DNA from: Pseudomonas sp. BCA17
Lineage (GTDB): Bacteria > Pseudomonadota > Gammaproteobacteria > Pseudomonadales > Pseudomonadaceae
Length of the DNA stretch: 64,000 nt
Reading direction: 5' to 3'
NCBI RefSeq assembly: GCF_004519405.1
Contig: NZ_SGWI01000002.1
Location: forward strand, 620,001 to 684,000
The position numbers and the translations under genes were made by a program. The notes beneath the pieces were generated by a model. That model saw nothing but the letters and a program-made list of their open reading frames with translations. It ran no database searches and was not told the DNA's origin. Shown piece after piece: positions 18,636 to 27,386 of the stretch. Every line of letters starts with the position of its first letter. The first letter of the stretch is position 1.

Positions 18636-18838
18636 CACATTCACTCTCCAGAGATAGAACCCAAGACAAGGCGCTTCCTGCGCCCTGCATTTTGCAGCGG
18701 CGCCAGTGTACTCATCCGTAAGCGGCCAATCGCGCCCAAGACGCACATTCTGACATTTTATCGCTCACCTGCTTCATGCCCGAATCCGTCACCTGACTAA
18801 GCTATAAAGCTTCCACTACCTGTGTGCGGAACCGTGAC

Positions 18839-20047
18839 ATGAACGACGCTTCGACGATCTACGCCTGGGAAGGCATCAACCGCAAAGGGCGCAGGGTGAC
18901 CGGAAAAACAGTCGGCCATGACCTTGCGCAGATCAAGGCCCAACTGCGCCAACAAGGGATCTGCCTCGATCATGTGCGTAAGCAAGCCCAAGGCTTGCCA
19001 ATGCTCGCTCCTGCAATAAAACCCACCGATATTGCGCTGTTCACTCGTCAACTGGCGACGCTGCTCAAGGCTGGCATCCCCTTGCTGCAAGCATTCGACG
19101 TCATCCGGGAAGGTGTCGAAAACCGACAACTGCGCGAATTGGTCGAGGGGCTGAAACACGAGATCGCCGCCGGCAGCAATCTGGCTGCCGCGCTGCGCAA
19201 GCACCCGCGCTGTTTCAATGAGTTGTATTGCAACCTGGTTGCCGCCGGCGAACAGGCCGGCGCCCTGGAAACCCTGCTGGAGCGAGTGGCAATCCATCTT
19301 GAAAAAAGCGAACGGCTCAAGGCCAGGATCAAGAAAGCCATGACCTACCCTATCGCGATACTGGTGGTTGCCAGCCTGGTCAGTACACTGCTGCTGATTC
19401 ATGTGGTGCCGCAGTTCCAGAACCTGTTCGCGGGCGTCGACAGCCCATTGCCCGGCTTTACCCTGTGGGTCATTGCCCTGTCCGAGTTCCTGCAGCGCGC
19501 CTGGTGGTTAGTGGCACTGGGCCTGGGCGCGACGATTGCCGGGCTACGCCTGGCCTACCGGGCCTCCCCTGGCTTTCGTCACAAGCTGGAAGCGGGTTTG
19601 TTGAAACTGCCGCTGGCAGACACACTGCTGAAGAAGTCCGCCATCGCCCGCTATGCCCGCACCCTCTCGACTACGTTTGCAGCAGGCGTGCCTCTGGTGC
19701 AGGCATTGAGCTCGGCAGCCGGCGCCGTCGGCATCGGCCCCTTCAAAGAGGCGATCGAACGTATGCGCCACGATGTATCCACAGGCATGCAACTGAACCA
19801 CTCCATGGCCGCCAGCGGTTTGTTTCCAGGCATGGCGATCCAGATGACGGCCATCGGTGAAGAGTCCGGCACGCTGGACGGCATGCTGGAAAAAGTCGCG
19901 AGCCACTACGAGGCCGATGTGGACCACTTGGTCGATAACCTCACCAGCCTGATGGAGCCGCTGATCATGGTGGTGCTGGGCGGTATTGTCGGTGCGCTCG
20001 TCATCGCCATGTATCTGCCGGTCTTCCAATTGGGGAGTGCATTTTGA
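18839..20047 (+). CDS. pilC: Type IV pilus inner-membrane platform protein PilC
   Basis: PilC is the inner-membrane platform on which the assembly ATPases act. The 402-residue protein has the two repeated GspF domains (about 65-190 and 270-390) and three spans near 170-190, 220-240 and 370-395. The motifs FTRQLATLLKAGIPLLQA and TGMQLNHSMAASGLFP are typical. I chose ATG 18839, with CGGA eight bases upstream, over GTG 18824. The stop overlaps the pilD start. In P. aeruginosa pilB lies between pilA and pilC; here only about 200 bases separate them and no pilB sequence is present. Confidence 0.94.
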   Translation: MNDASTIYAWEGINRKGRRVTGKTVGHDLAQIKAQLRQQGICLDHVRKQAQGLPMLAPAIKPTDIALFTRQLATLLKAGIPLLQAFDVIREGVENRQLRELVEGLKHEIAAGSNLAAALRKHPRCFNELYCNLVAAGEQAGALETLLERVAIHLEKSERLKARIKKAMTYPIAILVVASLVSTLLLIHVVPQFQNLFAGVDSPLPGFTLWVIALSEFLQRAWWLVALGLGATIAGLRLAYRASPGFRHKLEAGLLKLPLADTLLKKSAIARYARTLSTTFAAGVPLVQALSSAAGAVGIGPFKEAIERMRHDVSTGMQLNHSMAASGLFPGMAIQMTAIGEESGTLDGMLEKVASHYEADVDHLVDNLTSLMEPLIMVVLGGIVGALVIAMYLPVFQLGSAF

Positions 20048-20910
20048 GCATGCTGTTCGCTGAACGCCCATGGGCCTTCGTTGCAACCGCGCTGATGCTG
20101 GGCCTGATCGTCGGCAGCTTCCTCAATGTGTTGGTGTGGCGCCTGCCGAAAATGCTCGAACGGGAATGGCGTGCCCAGGCCAATGAAGTCCTCGGGCTGC
20201 CGGCTGCGCCTGTCGGGCCTGCCTACAACCTGATGCGCCCCAACTCCTGCTGCCCGCACTGCAATCAAACGATTCGTCCCTGGGAAAATATCCCGCTGCT
20301 CAGCTACTTGATGCTCAGGGGACGTTGCGCCCATTGCCGCGAGCCCATCAGCGCCCGCTACCCGTTTACCGAGCTGGCCTGCGCCCTCATTTCGGCCGCC
20401 ACTGCGTGGCACTTTGGTTTCGGCTGGCAGGCCGGTGCAGCGATGGTGCTGAGTTGGGGCTTACTGGCCATGAGCCTGATCGATGCGGATCATCAACTGT
20501 TGCCGGACGTGCTCGTGCTGCCACTGTTATGGCTAGGCCTGATCCTCAACAGTACCGCCTTGCTGGCGACACTGCCCGATGCGCTGTGGGGAGCAGTCAT
20601 GGGCTATATGAGCCTGTGGACGGTGTTCTGGCTGTTCAAGCTGATCACCGGCAAGGACGGCATGGGCCATGGCGATTTCAAATTACTGGCCATGCTCGGC
20701 GCCTGGGGTGGTTGGCAGATTCTGCCGATGACGCTGCTGATGGCGTCGCTGCTGGGGGTGTTTGCCGGGCTGATGCTGATGCATTTGCGCAAGTCCCGGG
20801 TATCGACGCCGATGCCATTTGGTCCTTGCCTGGCGATTGCCGGCTGGATTGCATTGCTTTGGGGTGGTCAAATAACAGACTTCTATTTGCAGTCTGTCGG
20901 TTTCAGATGA
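20044..20910 (+). CDS. pilD: Prepilin peptidase/N-methyltransferase PilD
   Basis: PilD cleaves prepilin leaders and methylates the new N-terminus; it serves type IV pili and type II secretion pseudopilins. The 288-residue membrane protein has the N-terminal [12 protein letters not shown] motif, a tetracysteine zinc site (CPHC and CAHC, about 72-100), and the two catalytic aspartates, one in [12 protein letters not shown] and the other in [11 protein letters not shown]. About eight membrane spans are visible. The TTG start overlaps the pilC stop and has GGGGAG seven bases upstream; ATG at 20050 is an alternative. It overlaps coaE by four bases. Confidence 0.95.
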   Translation: MSMLFAERPWAFVATALMLGLIVGSFLNVLVWRLPKMLEREWRAQANEVLGLPAAPVGPAYNLMRPNSCCPHCNQTIRPWENIPLLSYLMLRGRCAHCREPISARYPFTELACALISAATAWHFGFGWQAGAAMVLSWGLLAMSLIDADHQLLPDVLVLPLLWLGLILNSTALLATLPDALWGAVMGYMSLWTVFWLFKLITGKDGMGHGDFKLLAMLGAWGGWQILPMTLLMASLLGVFAGLMLMHLRKSRVSTPMPFGPCLAIAGWIALLWGGQITDFYLQSVGFR

Positions 20911-21530
20911 CCACTTCTGTCGAAACACCCTGGATTCTTGGCCTCACCGGCGGCATAGGCAGCGGCAAAAGCGCCGCTGCCCAGCACTTTATCGACCTCG
21001 GCATCGACCTGGTAGACGCCGACCATGCCGCCCGCTGGGTCGTCGAGCCCGGCCGGCCGGCACTGGCGCGCATCACCGAACACTTCGGTACCGGCGTGCT
21101 GCTGCCCGACGGCCAATTGGATCGCGCCGCGTTGCGTAAACTGATCTTTGAAGTTCCTGAAGAACGCCTCTGGCTGGAAGCTTTGCTGCACCCACTGATT
21201 GGCGAGGAGATTCGCAGCCACCTGGCGCGTGCGCAATCGCCCTATGCGATCCTGGTGTCACCGCTGCTGATCGAGTCCGGCCAGTACAGCATGACCCAGC
21301 GCATCCTGGTGATCGACGTGCCGCAATCGCTGCAGATTCAGCGTACCCTGCAGCGCGACGGCATCAGCGAACAGCAGGTGCAGGCGATTCTCAAGGCCCA
21401 GTCCAGCCGTGAAGACCGCCTGAACCATGCCGATGACGTGCTGGTCAATGACCAGGACCTCGCCTGGCTGCACAGCGAGGTCGAGCGATTGCACCACTTT
21501 TACCTTACTTTGCGTGGAGGCCGATCATGA
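20907..21530 (+). CDS. coaE: Dephospho-CoA kinase
   Basis: CoaE phosphorylates the ribose 3-prime hydroxyl of dephospho-CoA, the last step of coenzyme A synthesis. The 207-residue protein begins near the P-loop ([11 protein letters not shown]) and contains [13 protein letters not shown], the LID-region residues and the family motif HPLIGEEIR. The ATG overlaps the pilD stop in an ATGA junction and the stop overlaps yacG in the same way. The frame remains open well upstream inside pilD, but the P-loop position and the coupling fix this start. Confidence 0.96.
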   Translation: MTTSVETPWILGLTGGIGSGKSAAAQHFIDLGIDLVDADHAARWVVEPGRPALARITEHFGTGVLLPDGQLDRAALRKLIFEVPEERLWLEALLHPLIGEEIRSHLARAQSPYAILVSPLLIESGQYSMTQRILVIDVPQSLQIQRTLQRDGISEQQVQAILKAQSSREDRLNHADDVLVNDQDLAWLHSEVERLHHFYLTLRGGRS

Positions 21531-21727
21531 GCCAACCCTTGACCGTCGAATGCCCAACCTGCGGTGCACCCGTGGAATGGAAGACGACCAACCCCAACCG
21601 ACCGTTCTGCTCGGACCGCTGCAAGCTTATCGACCTGGGTGCCTGGGCGGCCGAAGAACACAAGATTCCCGTGGCCCCGGATGCCGAAGACGAACTGTTC
21701 TCCGAAGACCTGCAGCCGCGCCACTAA
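21527..21727 (+). CDS. yacG: DNA gyrase inhibitor YacG
   Basis: A 66-residue zinc protein with a four-cysteine ribbon, CPTCG near the N-terminus and [12 protein letters not shown] in the middle, followed by an acidic tail. E. coli YacG binds GyrB and blocks DNA binding by gyrase. The ATG overlaps the coaE stop, completing the pilC-pilD-coaE-yacG chain of overlapping genes that is conserved in Pseudomonas. The stop overlaps the convergent gene on the other strand by four bases. Confidence 0.95.
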   Translation: MSQPLTVECPTCGAPVEWKTTNPNRPFCSDRCKLIDLGAWAAEEHKIPVAPDAEDELFSEDLQPRH

Positions 21728-21939
21728 GGCCGCATAAAAGCGTATTCCTGCTGGTCGTCGAGGCTCTCTGCAAGGTATTGCAGCTCGTCGGCCAGGTCTT
21801 CGAAAGTGCGCACGCCCTTGCTCTGTTGCACCACCGCACTGAGCATGGCACGCAGGGTCAATCCCGGGTCAAAACCGATTTCCTGTGCCGCGTCCTGGCT
21901 TCTGCGCAACTCCTGCCGTGCCCACTCATACACACTCAT
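21724..21939 (-). CDS. Conserved small protein, function unknown
   Basis: A 71-residue acidic, helical protein without signal peptide ([19 protein letters not shown] at the N-terminus). I assign it only as a conserved Pseudomonas hypothetical, because a gene of this kind follows yacG in other species. The ATG at 21939 has GGAG eight bases upstream. It is convergent with yacG, overlapping by four bases, and may share a transcript with the membrane protein gene at 22005. Confidence 0.7.
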   Translation of the reverse strand: MSVYEWARQELRRSQDAAQEIGFDPGLTLRAMLSAVVQQSKGVRTFEDLADELQYLAESLDDQQEYAFMRP

Positions 21940-22004
21940 GATCCGTGCTCCTGGAAAATTGTGCAGAGCATGGGCCCGCCGGATTGCCCGCGATTTGATC
22001 TGGG

Positions 22005-22694
22005 TCAACGCTGCGGATCGTCATCCTTCCAAGGTGCCGAGAGGTAGCGGGTGCGGTTGAAAGTCTCCAGCCATTCAGGGCTGAACACCACCAGGGCACT
22101 GATCACCATGCCGTTGATAAATGCTTCGGGGAAGATGATCAGCCATAAGTAACCGACGAAGTCCTCCAGCCATTCCGGCATCGCAAAACGGCCGTCGAAC
22201 CACAACAGGCCCAACGCGGCCAACAGGCAGAGCAACGCCGATAGCGCTGCGGCGAAAAAGCCCGAGCAAAAGATATACACAAAAGGGTTACGCGGCTGTG
22301 CTCGCTCCACCAGCAGCGCGCAGCCCTCGGTGACCAGCACCGGCAGTACGATCAACAACATGCCATTGATGCCAACGGCGGCCAGATCCTGGCGCCCCAA
22401 CAATACCAGGCCCATTTGCGCGGCAAGGCCACCGACGATTGCCAAGGGCCAGTCGAGCAACAGGGTCACGGCGGTCATGCCGATAAAGTGATAGGAAACC
22501 CCCGTGTCGAAATCCCGACGCACCAGCCACAGCATGAACAGCGCAAACACCGTACCGAACAGTAAATGCTGGCGCCGGCGATCAGCGAACAGCTCGACCC
22601 AAGGCGAACGCAGGACCGCCCACAGCACCAAAGGCGCGTACAACAGCCAGCCGAAGCCGAGGGTTGCCGGCGCCAAGACCGCTGCGCCGATCAC
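22005..22694 (-). CDS. Predicted ECF-type permease family membrane protein
   Basis: The 229-residue protein has about six membrane spans and a short charged C-terminus. The segment SYHFIGMTAVTLLLDWPLA, the glycine-rich helices and the late FPEAFINGMV motif resemble the CbiM-like energy-coupling factor permease family that is annotated at this place in Pseudomonas. No ATPase or other transporter component is encoded nearby, so transport is inferred only from family resemblance. The GTG at 22694 has AGGAGT six bases upstream and is a better start than the frame opening at 22730. Confidence 0.7.
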   Translation of the reverse strand: MIGAAVLAPATLGFGWLLYAPLVLWAVLRSPWVELFADRRRQHLLFGTVFALFMLWLVRRDFDTGVSYHFIGMTAVTLLLDWPLAIVGGLAAQMGLVLLGRQDLAAVGINGMLLIVLPVLVTEGCALLVERAQPRNPFVYIFCSGFFAAALSALLCLLAALGLLWFDGRFAMPEWLEDFVGYLWLIIFPEAFINGMVISALVVFSPEWLETFNRTRYLSAPWKDDDPQR

Positions 22695-22823
22695 GGGGAT
22701 ACTCCTGCTGCAAATAGCCTCATGACGCATGTCATCCCTGGGGTCACTGTCGAGTGACCAGTCTACACCGCTGTTTTAAAGCAAGACTTCCTGTGGTCAT
22801 CATTTGAACGCTAAGCTGCAGAC

Positions 22824-23453
22824 ATGGATGATTCAGATTATTTGCGCCTGCTCACCGTAGCGGCCGAACAAGCCAATGCATTCTTGTCCAATGCCCGCAA
22901 ATGGGAGCGTGAGCGTTGGGTCTGCCAGCGCCTGCTGCAAGGCTTGAATGTGCCCTACCGGGCTGAAGAGTTTCACCCTGCCGGGCAAGAGCCGCCGGAC
23001 GTACTGTTTCGCGACGCCAGTTTCGAGGTCTTTTTTGTTCTGGACGAAGGCCGACGCCTGAACGACGAATGGCGCGATGAGCTACTGCGCCGGCGCAGTG
23101 CGTTTTCCCTGAGCCAGCTGGTTCGGCGCGAGGCCAAGCCGCGACGCATTCCCGCCCATGAGTTTCTGCTGCGCCTGGCCCCCACCTTGCGCAAGAAAGC
23201 CCATAACTACAAAGAACGCGGCATGGACCTCGGCGAGCTGGACTTGATTGCGTTCACCAGCCTCAAACGTGAAGTACTGGACCTCAACAGCCACTTCCCA
23301 CCGCCCACCGAATACCTGCGCCAGGGCTGGCGTTCGCTGTCGTTGGTGGGGCCGACCTTCGCACGGGTGCTGTTCGCCCATCCGGACGCACCGGATTTCT
23401 TGCGTAACAACCTGGGTCGCAGCATAGTATTCGACGTGGGCATCAGCCTGTGA
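22824..23453 (+). CDS. DUF1780 family protein
   Basis: A 209-residue soluble protein matching the DUF1780 family of pseudomonads. It has an N-terminal helical segment (AEQANAFLSNARKWERERWV), then a fold with EEFHPAGQEPPDVLFRDASFEV that resembles restriction-endonuclease-like cores (the PD and E-x-V pattern). That resemblance is weak and nuclease activity is not established. It is transcribed divergently from the ECF-like membrane protein and precedes a DUF3094 gene. Confidence 0.8.
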   Translation: MDDSDYLRLLTVAAEQANAFLSNARKWERERWVCQRLLQGLNVPYRAEEFHPAGQEPPDVLFRDASFEVFFVLDEGRRLNDEWRDELLRRRSAFSLSQLVRREAKPRRIPAHEFLLRLAPTLRKKAHNYKERGMDLGELDLIAFTSLKREVLDLNSHFPPPTEYLRQGWRSLSLVGPTFARVLFAHPDAPDFLRNNLGRSIVFDVGISL

Positions 23454-23542
23454 CACGGGCACAGGCTACGCTTGTGGCGATGCCGCCAATCCCCTGACTG
23501 TAACGTGGCGCCCTTTTGCAACGTCTACCTGACGAGGCCTTT

Positions 23543-23716
23543 ATGACCAGCCGCCTGAACCCCGATGACCAACAGCATGTCGAAGAGTACCTGCAACTCT
23601 CCCAGAACCAAGTCGAGCGCAAGCCTTTCCGGCCGTGGCTGCTCCTTGGTGTGGTGCTGGTGGCGGTGATCGGGCTCGGTTTGCTGAGCCGCCTTTTGAG
23701 TTACCTCACGCTATGA
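23543..23716 (+). CDS. DUF3094 family single-span membrane protein
   Basis: A 57-residue protein with a soluble N-terminal half (LNPDDQQHVEEYLQ) and one C-terminal membrane helix (PWLLLGVVLVAVIGLGLL). This matches the DUF3094 family. The ATG at 23543 has GACGAGG upstream. It lies between the DUF1780 gene and ndh on the same strand, as in related genomes. Function is unknown; a small membrane protein with a cytoplasmic N-terminus is the simplest reading. Confidence 0.75.
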   Translation: MTSRLNPDDQQHVEEYLQLSQNQVERKPFRPWLLLGVVLVAVIGLGLLSRLLSYLTL

Positions 23717-23776
23717 GCTGCCTGGCGCTCGCGGGGGTGACTGCTCCGATTTCTTTTAGCCTTGCGAGATATCCCC

Positions 23777-25075
23777 ATGACCCATCGTATTATTATCGTC
23801 GGCGGCGGTGCCGGCGGCCTGGAGTTGGCTACCCGCCTGGGTAAGACTCTGGGCAAGCGCGGCATCGCCAGCATCACATTGGCCGATGCCAACCTGACCC
23901 ATATCTGGAAACCGCTGCTGCACGAAGTGGCTGCCGGCTCGCTGAACTCTTCGGAAGACGAACTCAATTATGTCGCCCAAGCCAAATGGAACCACTTCGA
24001 GTTCCAGCTGGGGCGCATGAGCGGGCTCGATCGTGAACAGAAGAAGATTCAGCTGGCCGCCACCCTCGATGAAGAAGGCCGTGAGCTGGTGCCTGCGCGC
24101 GTGCTGAGCTACGACACCCTGGTGATCGCAGTGGGCAGTACCACCAATGACTTCGGCACCGAGGGCGCGGCGCAACACTGCCTGTTCCTCGACACCCGTA
24201 AGCAGGCCGAGCGCTTCCATCAGCAGTTGCTCAACCACTATTTGCGCGCCCACGCAGGCCAGACCGATGTGGAAGAAAAAATCAGCGTCGCTATCGTCGG
24301 CGCCGGTGCCACCGGGGTTGAACTGGCCGCCGAGCTGCACAATGCCGCCCACGAGCTGGCGGCCTACGGCCTGGACCGCATCAAACCGGAAAACATGCAC
24401 ATCACCTTGATCGAAGCCGGACCGAAAGTCTTGCCCGCACTGCCGGAGCGAATCAGCGCGCCTGTGCATAAAACCCTGGAGAAACTCGGGGTGACCGTGC
24501 TGACCAACTCGACGGTCAGCGAAGTGACGGCAGATGCCCTGATCACCAGCAGCGGCCAGGTGATTCCGGCCAGCCTGAAGGTATGGGCCGCCGGTATTCG
24601 CGCCCCCGGTTTCCTCAAGGATATCGATGGCCTGGAAACCAACCGGATCAACCAACTGCAAGTGCTGCCGACGCTGCAAACCACCCGCGACGAGAATATC
24701 TTCGCGTTCGGTGACTGCGCCGCGTGCCCGCAACCGGGCACCGACCGCAATGTGCCACCTCGGGCCCAAGCGGCTCACCAGCAGGCCTCGTTGCTGGCCA
24801 AGTCTTTGAAGCTGCGGATCGAAGGCAAGGATCTGCCGTCGTACAAGTACACTGACTACGGCTCGCTGATCTCGCTGTCGCGCTTTTCCGCCGTGGGTAA
24901 CTTGATGGGCAACCTGACCGGCAGCGTCATGCTGGAAGGCTGGCTGGCGCGGATGTTCTACGTGTCGCTGTACCGCATGCACCAGATGGCTCTGTACGGC
25001 TTCTTCCGCACAGCGATGCTGATGCTCGGCAGCAAGATCGGACGTGGTACCGAGCCGAGGCTCAAGCTGCACTGA
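23777..25075 (+). CDS. ndh: Type II NADH dehydrogenase
   Basis: Ndh transfers electrons from NADH to ubiquinone at the inner membrane without pumping protons. The 432-residue flavoprotein has an FAD-binding Rossmann motif at the N-terminus (IIIVGGGAGGLELAT), a second, NADH-binding one in the middle (VAIVGAGATGVELAAEL), and the late FAD motif IFAFGDCAAC. The C-terminus (MLEGWLARMFYVSLYRMHQ) forms the amphipathic membrane anchor. ATG 23777 gives the normal start four residues before the first motif. A strong terminator follows 13 bases after the stop. Confidence 0.95.
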   Translation: MTHRIIIVGGGAGGLELATRLGKTLGKRGIASITLADANLTHIWKPLLHEVAAGSLNSSEDELNYVAQAKWNHFEFQLGRMSGLDREQKKIQLAATLDEEGRELVPARVLSYDTLVIAVGSTTNDFGTEGAAQHCLFLDTRKQAERFHQQLLNHYLRAHAGQTDVEEKISVAIVGAGATGVELAAELHNAAHELAAYGLDRIKPENMHITLIEAGPKVLPALPERISAPVHKTLEKLGVTVLTNSTVSEVTADALITSSGQVIPASLKVWAAGIRAPGFLKDIDGLETNRINQLQVLPTLQTTRDENIFAFGDCAACPQPGTDRNVPPRAQAAHQQASLLAKSLKLRIEGKDLPSYKYTDYGSLISLSRFSAVGNLMGNLTGSVMLEGWLARMFYVSLYRMHQMALYGFFRTAMLMLGSKIGRGTEPRLKLH

Positions 25076-25088
25076 TTAATGCCGGCGT

Positions 25089-25125
25089 AAAAAATCCCCC
25101 TATCGTTCGATAGGGGGATTTTTTT
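25089..25125 (+). terminator. Strong intrinsic terminator after ndh
   Basis: A perfect stem (AAATCCCCCTATCG with CGATAGGGGGATTT) and a tight TT-rich loop are followed by a run of seven Ts. It marks the end of the ndh transcript and the left edge of the accessory segment. Confidence 0.95.
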
Positions 25126-25126
25126 G

Positions 25127-25375
25127 CCTGAGTAGCGACCGGCGCCCAGCCCAAGAGGCTTCGATCTGGCGGTGAGAGCGGTAACCACCGTCCCTGCCAC
25201 GGCCATCGATCAAGAATACGCCCCGCTCAAATTGATAGCATTTAGCTATCAAGTCCGTACCTATTCCTAACTGGATGGGGCACCAGACTTGGACGTACCT
25301 TCACCACCAACGTGGTGGCTTAATAGCATCATTCGCACCAATCCAGGCCCACACAGGGCATATATCGAGCTAGCC
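25127..25375. other. Upstream region of the chemoreceptor gene; perfect palindrome inside
   Basis: No gene is visible in these 249 bases. A perfect 8-bp inverted repeat, TTGATAGC with GCTATCAA five bases apart, lies at 25232-25252 and could be a regulator binding site. A second small hairpin, CCACCA/TGGTGG, is at 25304-25318. Base composition is more AT-rich than in the neighbouring core genes. I do not see a clear sigma-70 or sigma-28 promoter. Confidence 0.4.
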
Positions 25376-27016
25376 ATGAAAAAACCGGTCTCCCTGGCGA
25401 CACGCATAGGGCTTAGCTTCGCAGCCATCCTTGCGCTTCTTATCGTCATAACCGCCGTCGGGATTCAGCGCGTTGCATTTATAGATTCCACGTTGAGCGA
25501 CGTCAGCGAAAACGCGGCGAAGGTTCAACGCTATGCCATCAATTTTCGTGGCAGTGTCCATAACCGCGCCATTGCGATCCGAGACGCGGTGCTGGTAGAG
25601 AGCGACCTTGATCTGGAAAAACACCTCACGGAAATCAGGACCCTGGAAAAGGCCTACTCAGACTCGGCGGCGCCTATGGATCAGTTGTTCAAAGGCTTAA
25701 ACGTGAGGGGCGAGGAAGCCCGGTTACTGAGTGCTATCAAGGACATCGAGCAACAAACCCTGAAATCCACCCAGGCTGTCATTTCCCTGCGCCAGGCTGG
25801 CGACGTATCGGGAGCCCAGGCACTGCTGATGCGTCAAACTTCTTTGGATTACAGTGAGTGGTTAAAGCGCGTTAATGCGCTCATCGACTACGAAGAGGCG
25901 TCAATCAAGGCGAAGCTTGGCGCGGTGCAGGCGACCGCAAGCCAGTTCAGTACGCTGATGTTGATCGCGACCGGTATCGCCCTGATGCTGAGCGTCATGC
26001 TGTCGGTTGTCATTATCCGATTCGTTAAATCCACGTTAGGCGCCGAACCCACCGAGGTCGCATTGGCCATAGAACGGCTGGCCGCTGGTGAGCTGAATCA
26101 GGCTATCTCAACGAACTACCCTGACAGTGTCATGGGTGTCTTGAAAGACGCGCTTAGCCATCTGGCCGAGACTATGCTGCAAGTGCGCAGTGCGGCACGA
26201 GAGGTCAACCACTCGTCCACGCAGTTGTCTGCCACCTCATCGGTAAATAATGAACAGATCAGCCTCCAAATCCGCGAAGCCGAGCAAGTGGCTGCAGCTA
26301 TCACGCAAATGGCTGCAACGGTTACTGAGGTGTCAGGATACGCCGCTCAGGCAGCCGATGCCTCCAGGCTTGCTGATACTGAAGTGGAAAGCGGCAATCA
26401 ATTGGTTGCAAGCACGACCCTCTCCATCGAACAGTTGGCGGTTAGTCTGGAGCAGACCACGAGTACCGTGAATCAGGTCTCCAAACACAGTGAAAATATC
26501 GAGTCAGTGATCGACGTTATCAACTCCATTGCCTCGCAAACCAATTTGCTTGCCTTGAATGCAGCCATTGAGGCCGCGAGGGCTGGAGAACATGGGCGCG
26601 GATTTGCGGTTGTCGCTGATGAAGTGCGTTCGCTGGCCAGCCGTACGCAGCAGTCAACCGAGGAAATTCGGGAGATGATCAGTACGCTGCAGTTGGGCAC
26701 TGAAACCGCCGCGCAAACAATGCGTGACAGTTGCGAGATGGCGAGCCAAACGGTGGCACTCACCCGCAAAGCGCAAAGTGCATTGGGCAGGATCAGCGAG
26801 CAAGTGGGCGCCATCAGTCATATGAACGCCCAGATCGCCAGCGCCTCGGAGCAACAGAACGTGGTTGCCGATGAAGTGGCTCAAAACATCAACCGTATTC
26901 ACGGCTCCACGGTGCAGTCCGCCGCAGGGTCATGCCAAGTTGCGACGGCGAGCCTGGAGCTCTCGCATTTGGCGGATCGCCTGACCGAGAAGGTGGCGTT
27001 CTTCAGCGCGGCTTAG
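25376..27016 (+). CDS. Methyl-accepting chemotaxis protein with four-helix-bundle sensor
   Basis: The 546-residue receptor has a first membrane span at about 10-30, a periplasmic helical domain of about 160 residues ([19 protein letters not shown] is typical of 4HB_MCP sensors), a second span at about 195-220, a HAMP domain to about 275, and the signalling domain. The hairpin tip that contacts CheA/CheW is canonical ([40 protein letters not shown]). There is no CheR-docking pentapeptide at the C-terminus. ATG 25376 is chosen because the leader upstream is not plausible. It is convergent with the ABM gene, overlapping by 14 bases. The ligand is unknown. Confidence 0.92.
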   Translation: MKKPVSLATRIGLSFAAILALLIVITAVGIQRVAFIDSTLSDVSENAAKVQRYAINFRGSVHNRAIAIRDAVLVESDLDLEKHLTEIRTLEKAYSDSAAPMDQLFKGLNVRGEEARLLSAIKDIEQQTLKSTQAVISLRQAGDVSGAQALLMRQTSLDYSEWLKRVNALIDYEEASIKAKLGAVQATASQFSTLMLIATGIALMLSVMLSVVIIRFVKSTLGAEPTEVALAIERLAAGELNQAISTNYPDSVMGVLKDALSHLAETMLQVRSAAREVNHSSTQLSATSSVNNEQISLQIREAEQVAAAITQMAATVTEVSGYAAQAADASRLADTEVESGNQLVASTTLSIEQLAVSLEQTTSTVNQVSKHSENIESVIDVINSIASQTNLLALNAAIEAARAGEHGRGFAVVADEVRSLASRTQQSTEEIREMISTLQLGTETAAQTMRDSCEMASQTVALTRKAQSALGRISEQVGAISHMNAQIASASEQQNVVADEVAQNINRIHGSTVQSAAGSCQVATASLELSHLADRLTEKVAFFSAA

Positions 27017-27386
27017 GGTATTCAGCCAGGCAGAAGGGTTCAACACGCCATTCCTTATTGCTATCGATCGGCGCTTGGACGCGGTCCTCAAGACTATAAT
27101 CTCGAACTACTTGGGCTATACGCAGGTGATAGTCATCGAAAACCTGCCTACGGCCAGCTAATTGGGCAGCACGATGCAGCTCAAGGCCGCGCCACCGCTT
27201 GATAGCTTCCTCGTCACGCCAGAATGACAGTGAGAGAACCTTTCCCGGTTCACTTAGGCTTTGGAAACGCTCGACCGAGATGAAGCCATCCAACTCTGCC
27301 AGCAATGGTTTCAGTTCAGCAGCAAGATCAAGATACCGCTGGTATTGCTGCTCATGAGGCCATGCCTCAAAGATAACTGCGATCAT
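27003..27386 (-). CDS. ABM-fold (antibiotic biosynthesis monooxygenase-like) protein
   Basis: A 127-residue protein with the dimeric ferredoxin-like ABM pattern: VIFEAWP as first strand, a helix with [21 protein letters not shown], then [16 protein letters not shown]. Family members include cofactor-free monooxygenases such as ActVA-Orf6, haem-degrading IsdG, and proteins with no proven activity. The C-terminal 35 residues extend beyond the core. Its start overlaps the P450 stop by four bases (ATGA), so the two are one operon and probably act on the same pathway. The 3-prime end overlaps the chemoreceptor gene on the other strand. Confidence 0.82.
   Translation of the reverse strand: MIAVIFEAWPHEQQYQRYLDLAAELKPLLAELDGFISVERFQSLSEPGKVLSLSFWRDEEAIKRWRGLELHRAAQLAGRRQVFDDYHLRIAQVVRDYSLEDRVQAPIDSNKEWRVEPFCLAEYPKPR

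Noticed and set aside
18636..18838. A sigma-54 promoter for pilA
   Set aside because: A GG and GC pair is present, but the spacing is seven bases instead of ten, so it does not fit the -24/-12 consensus.
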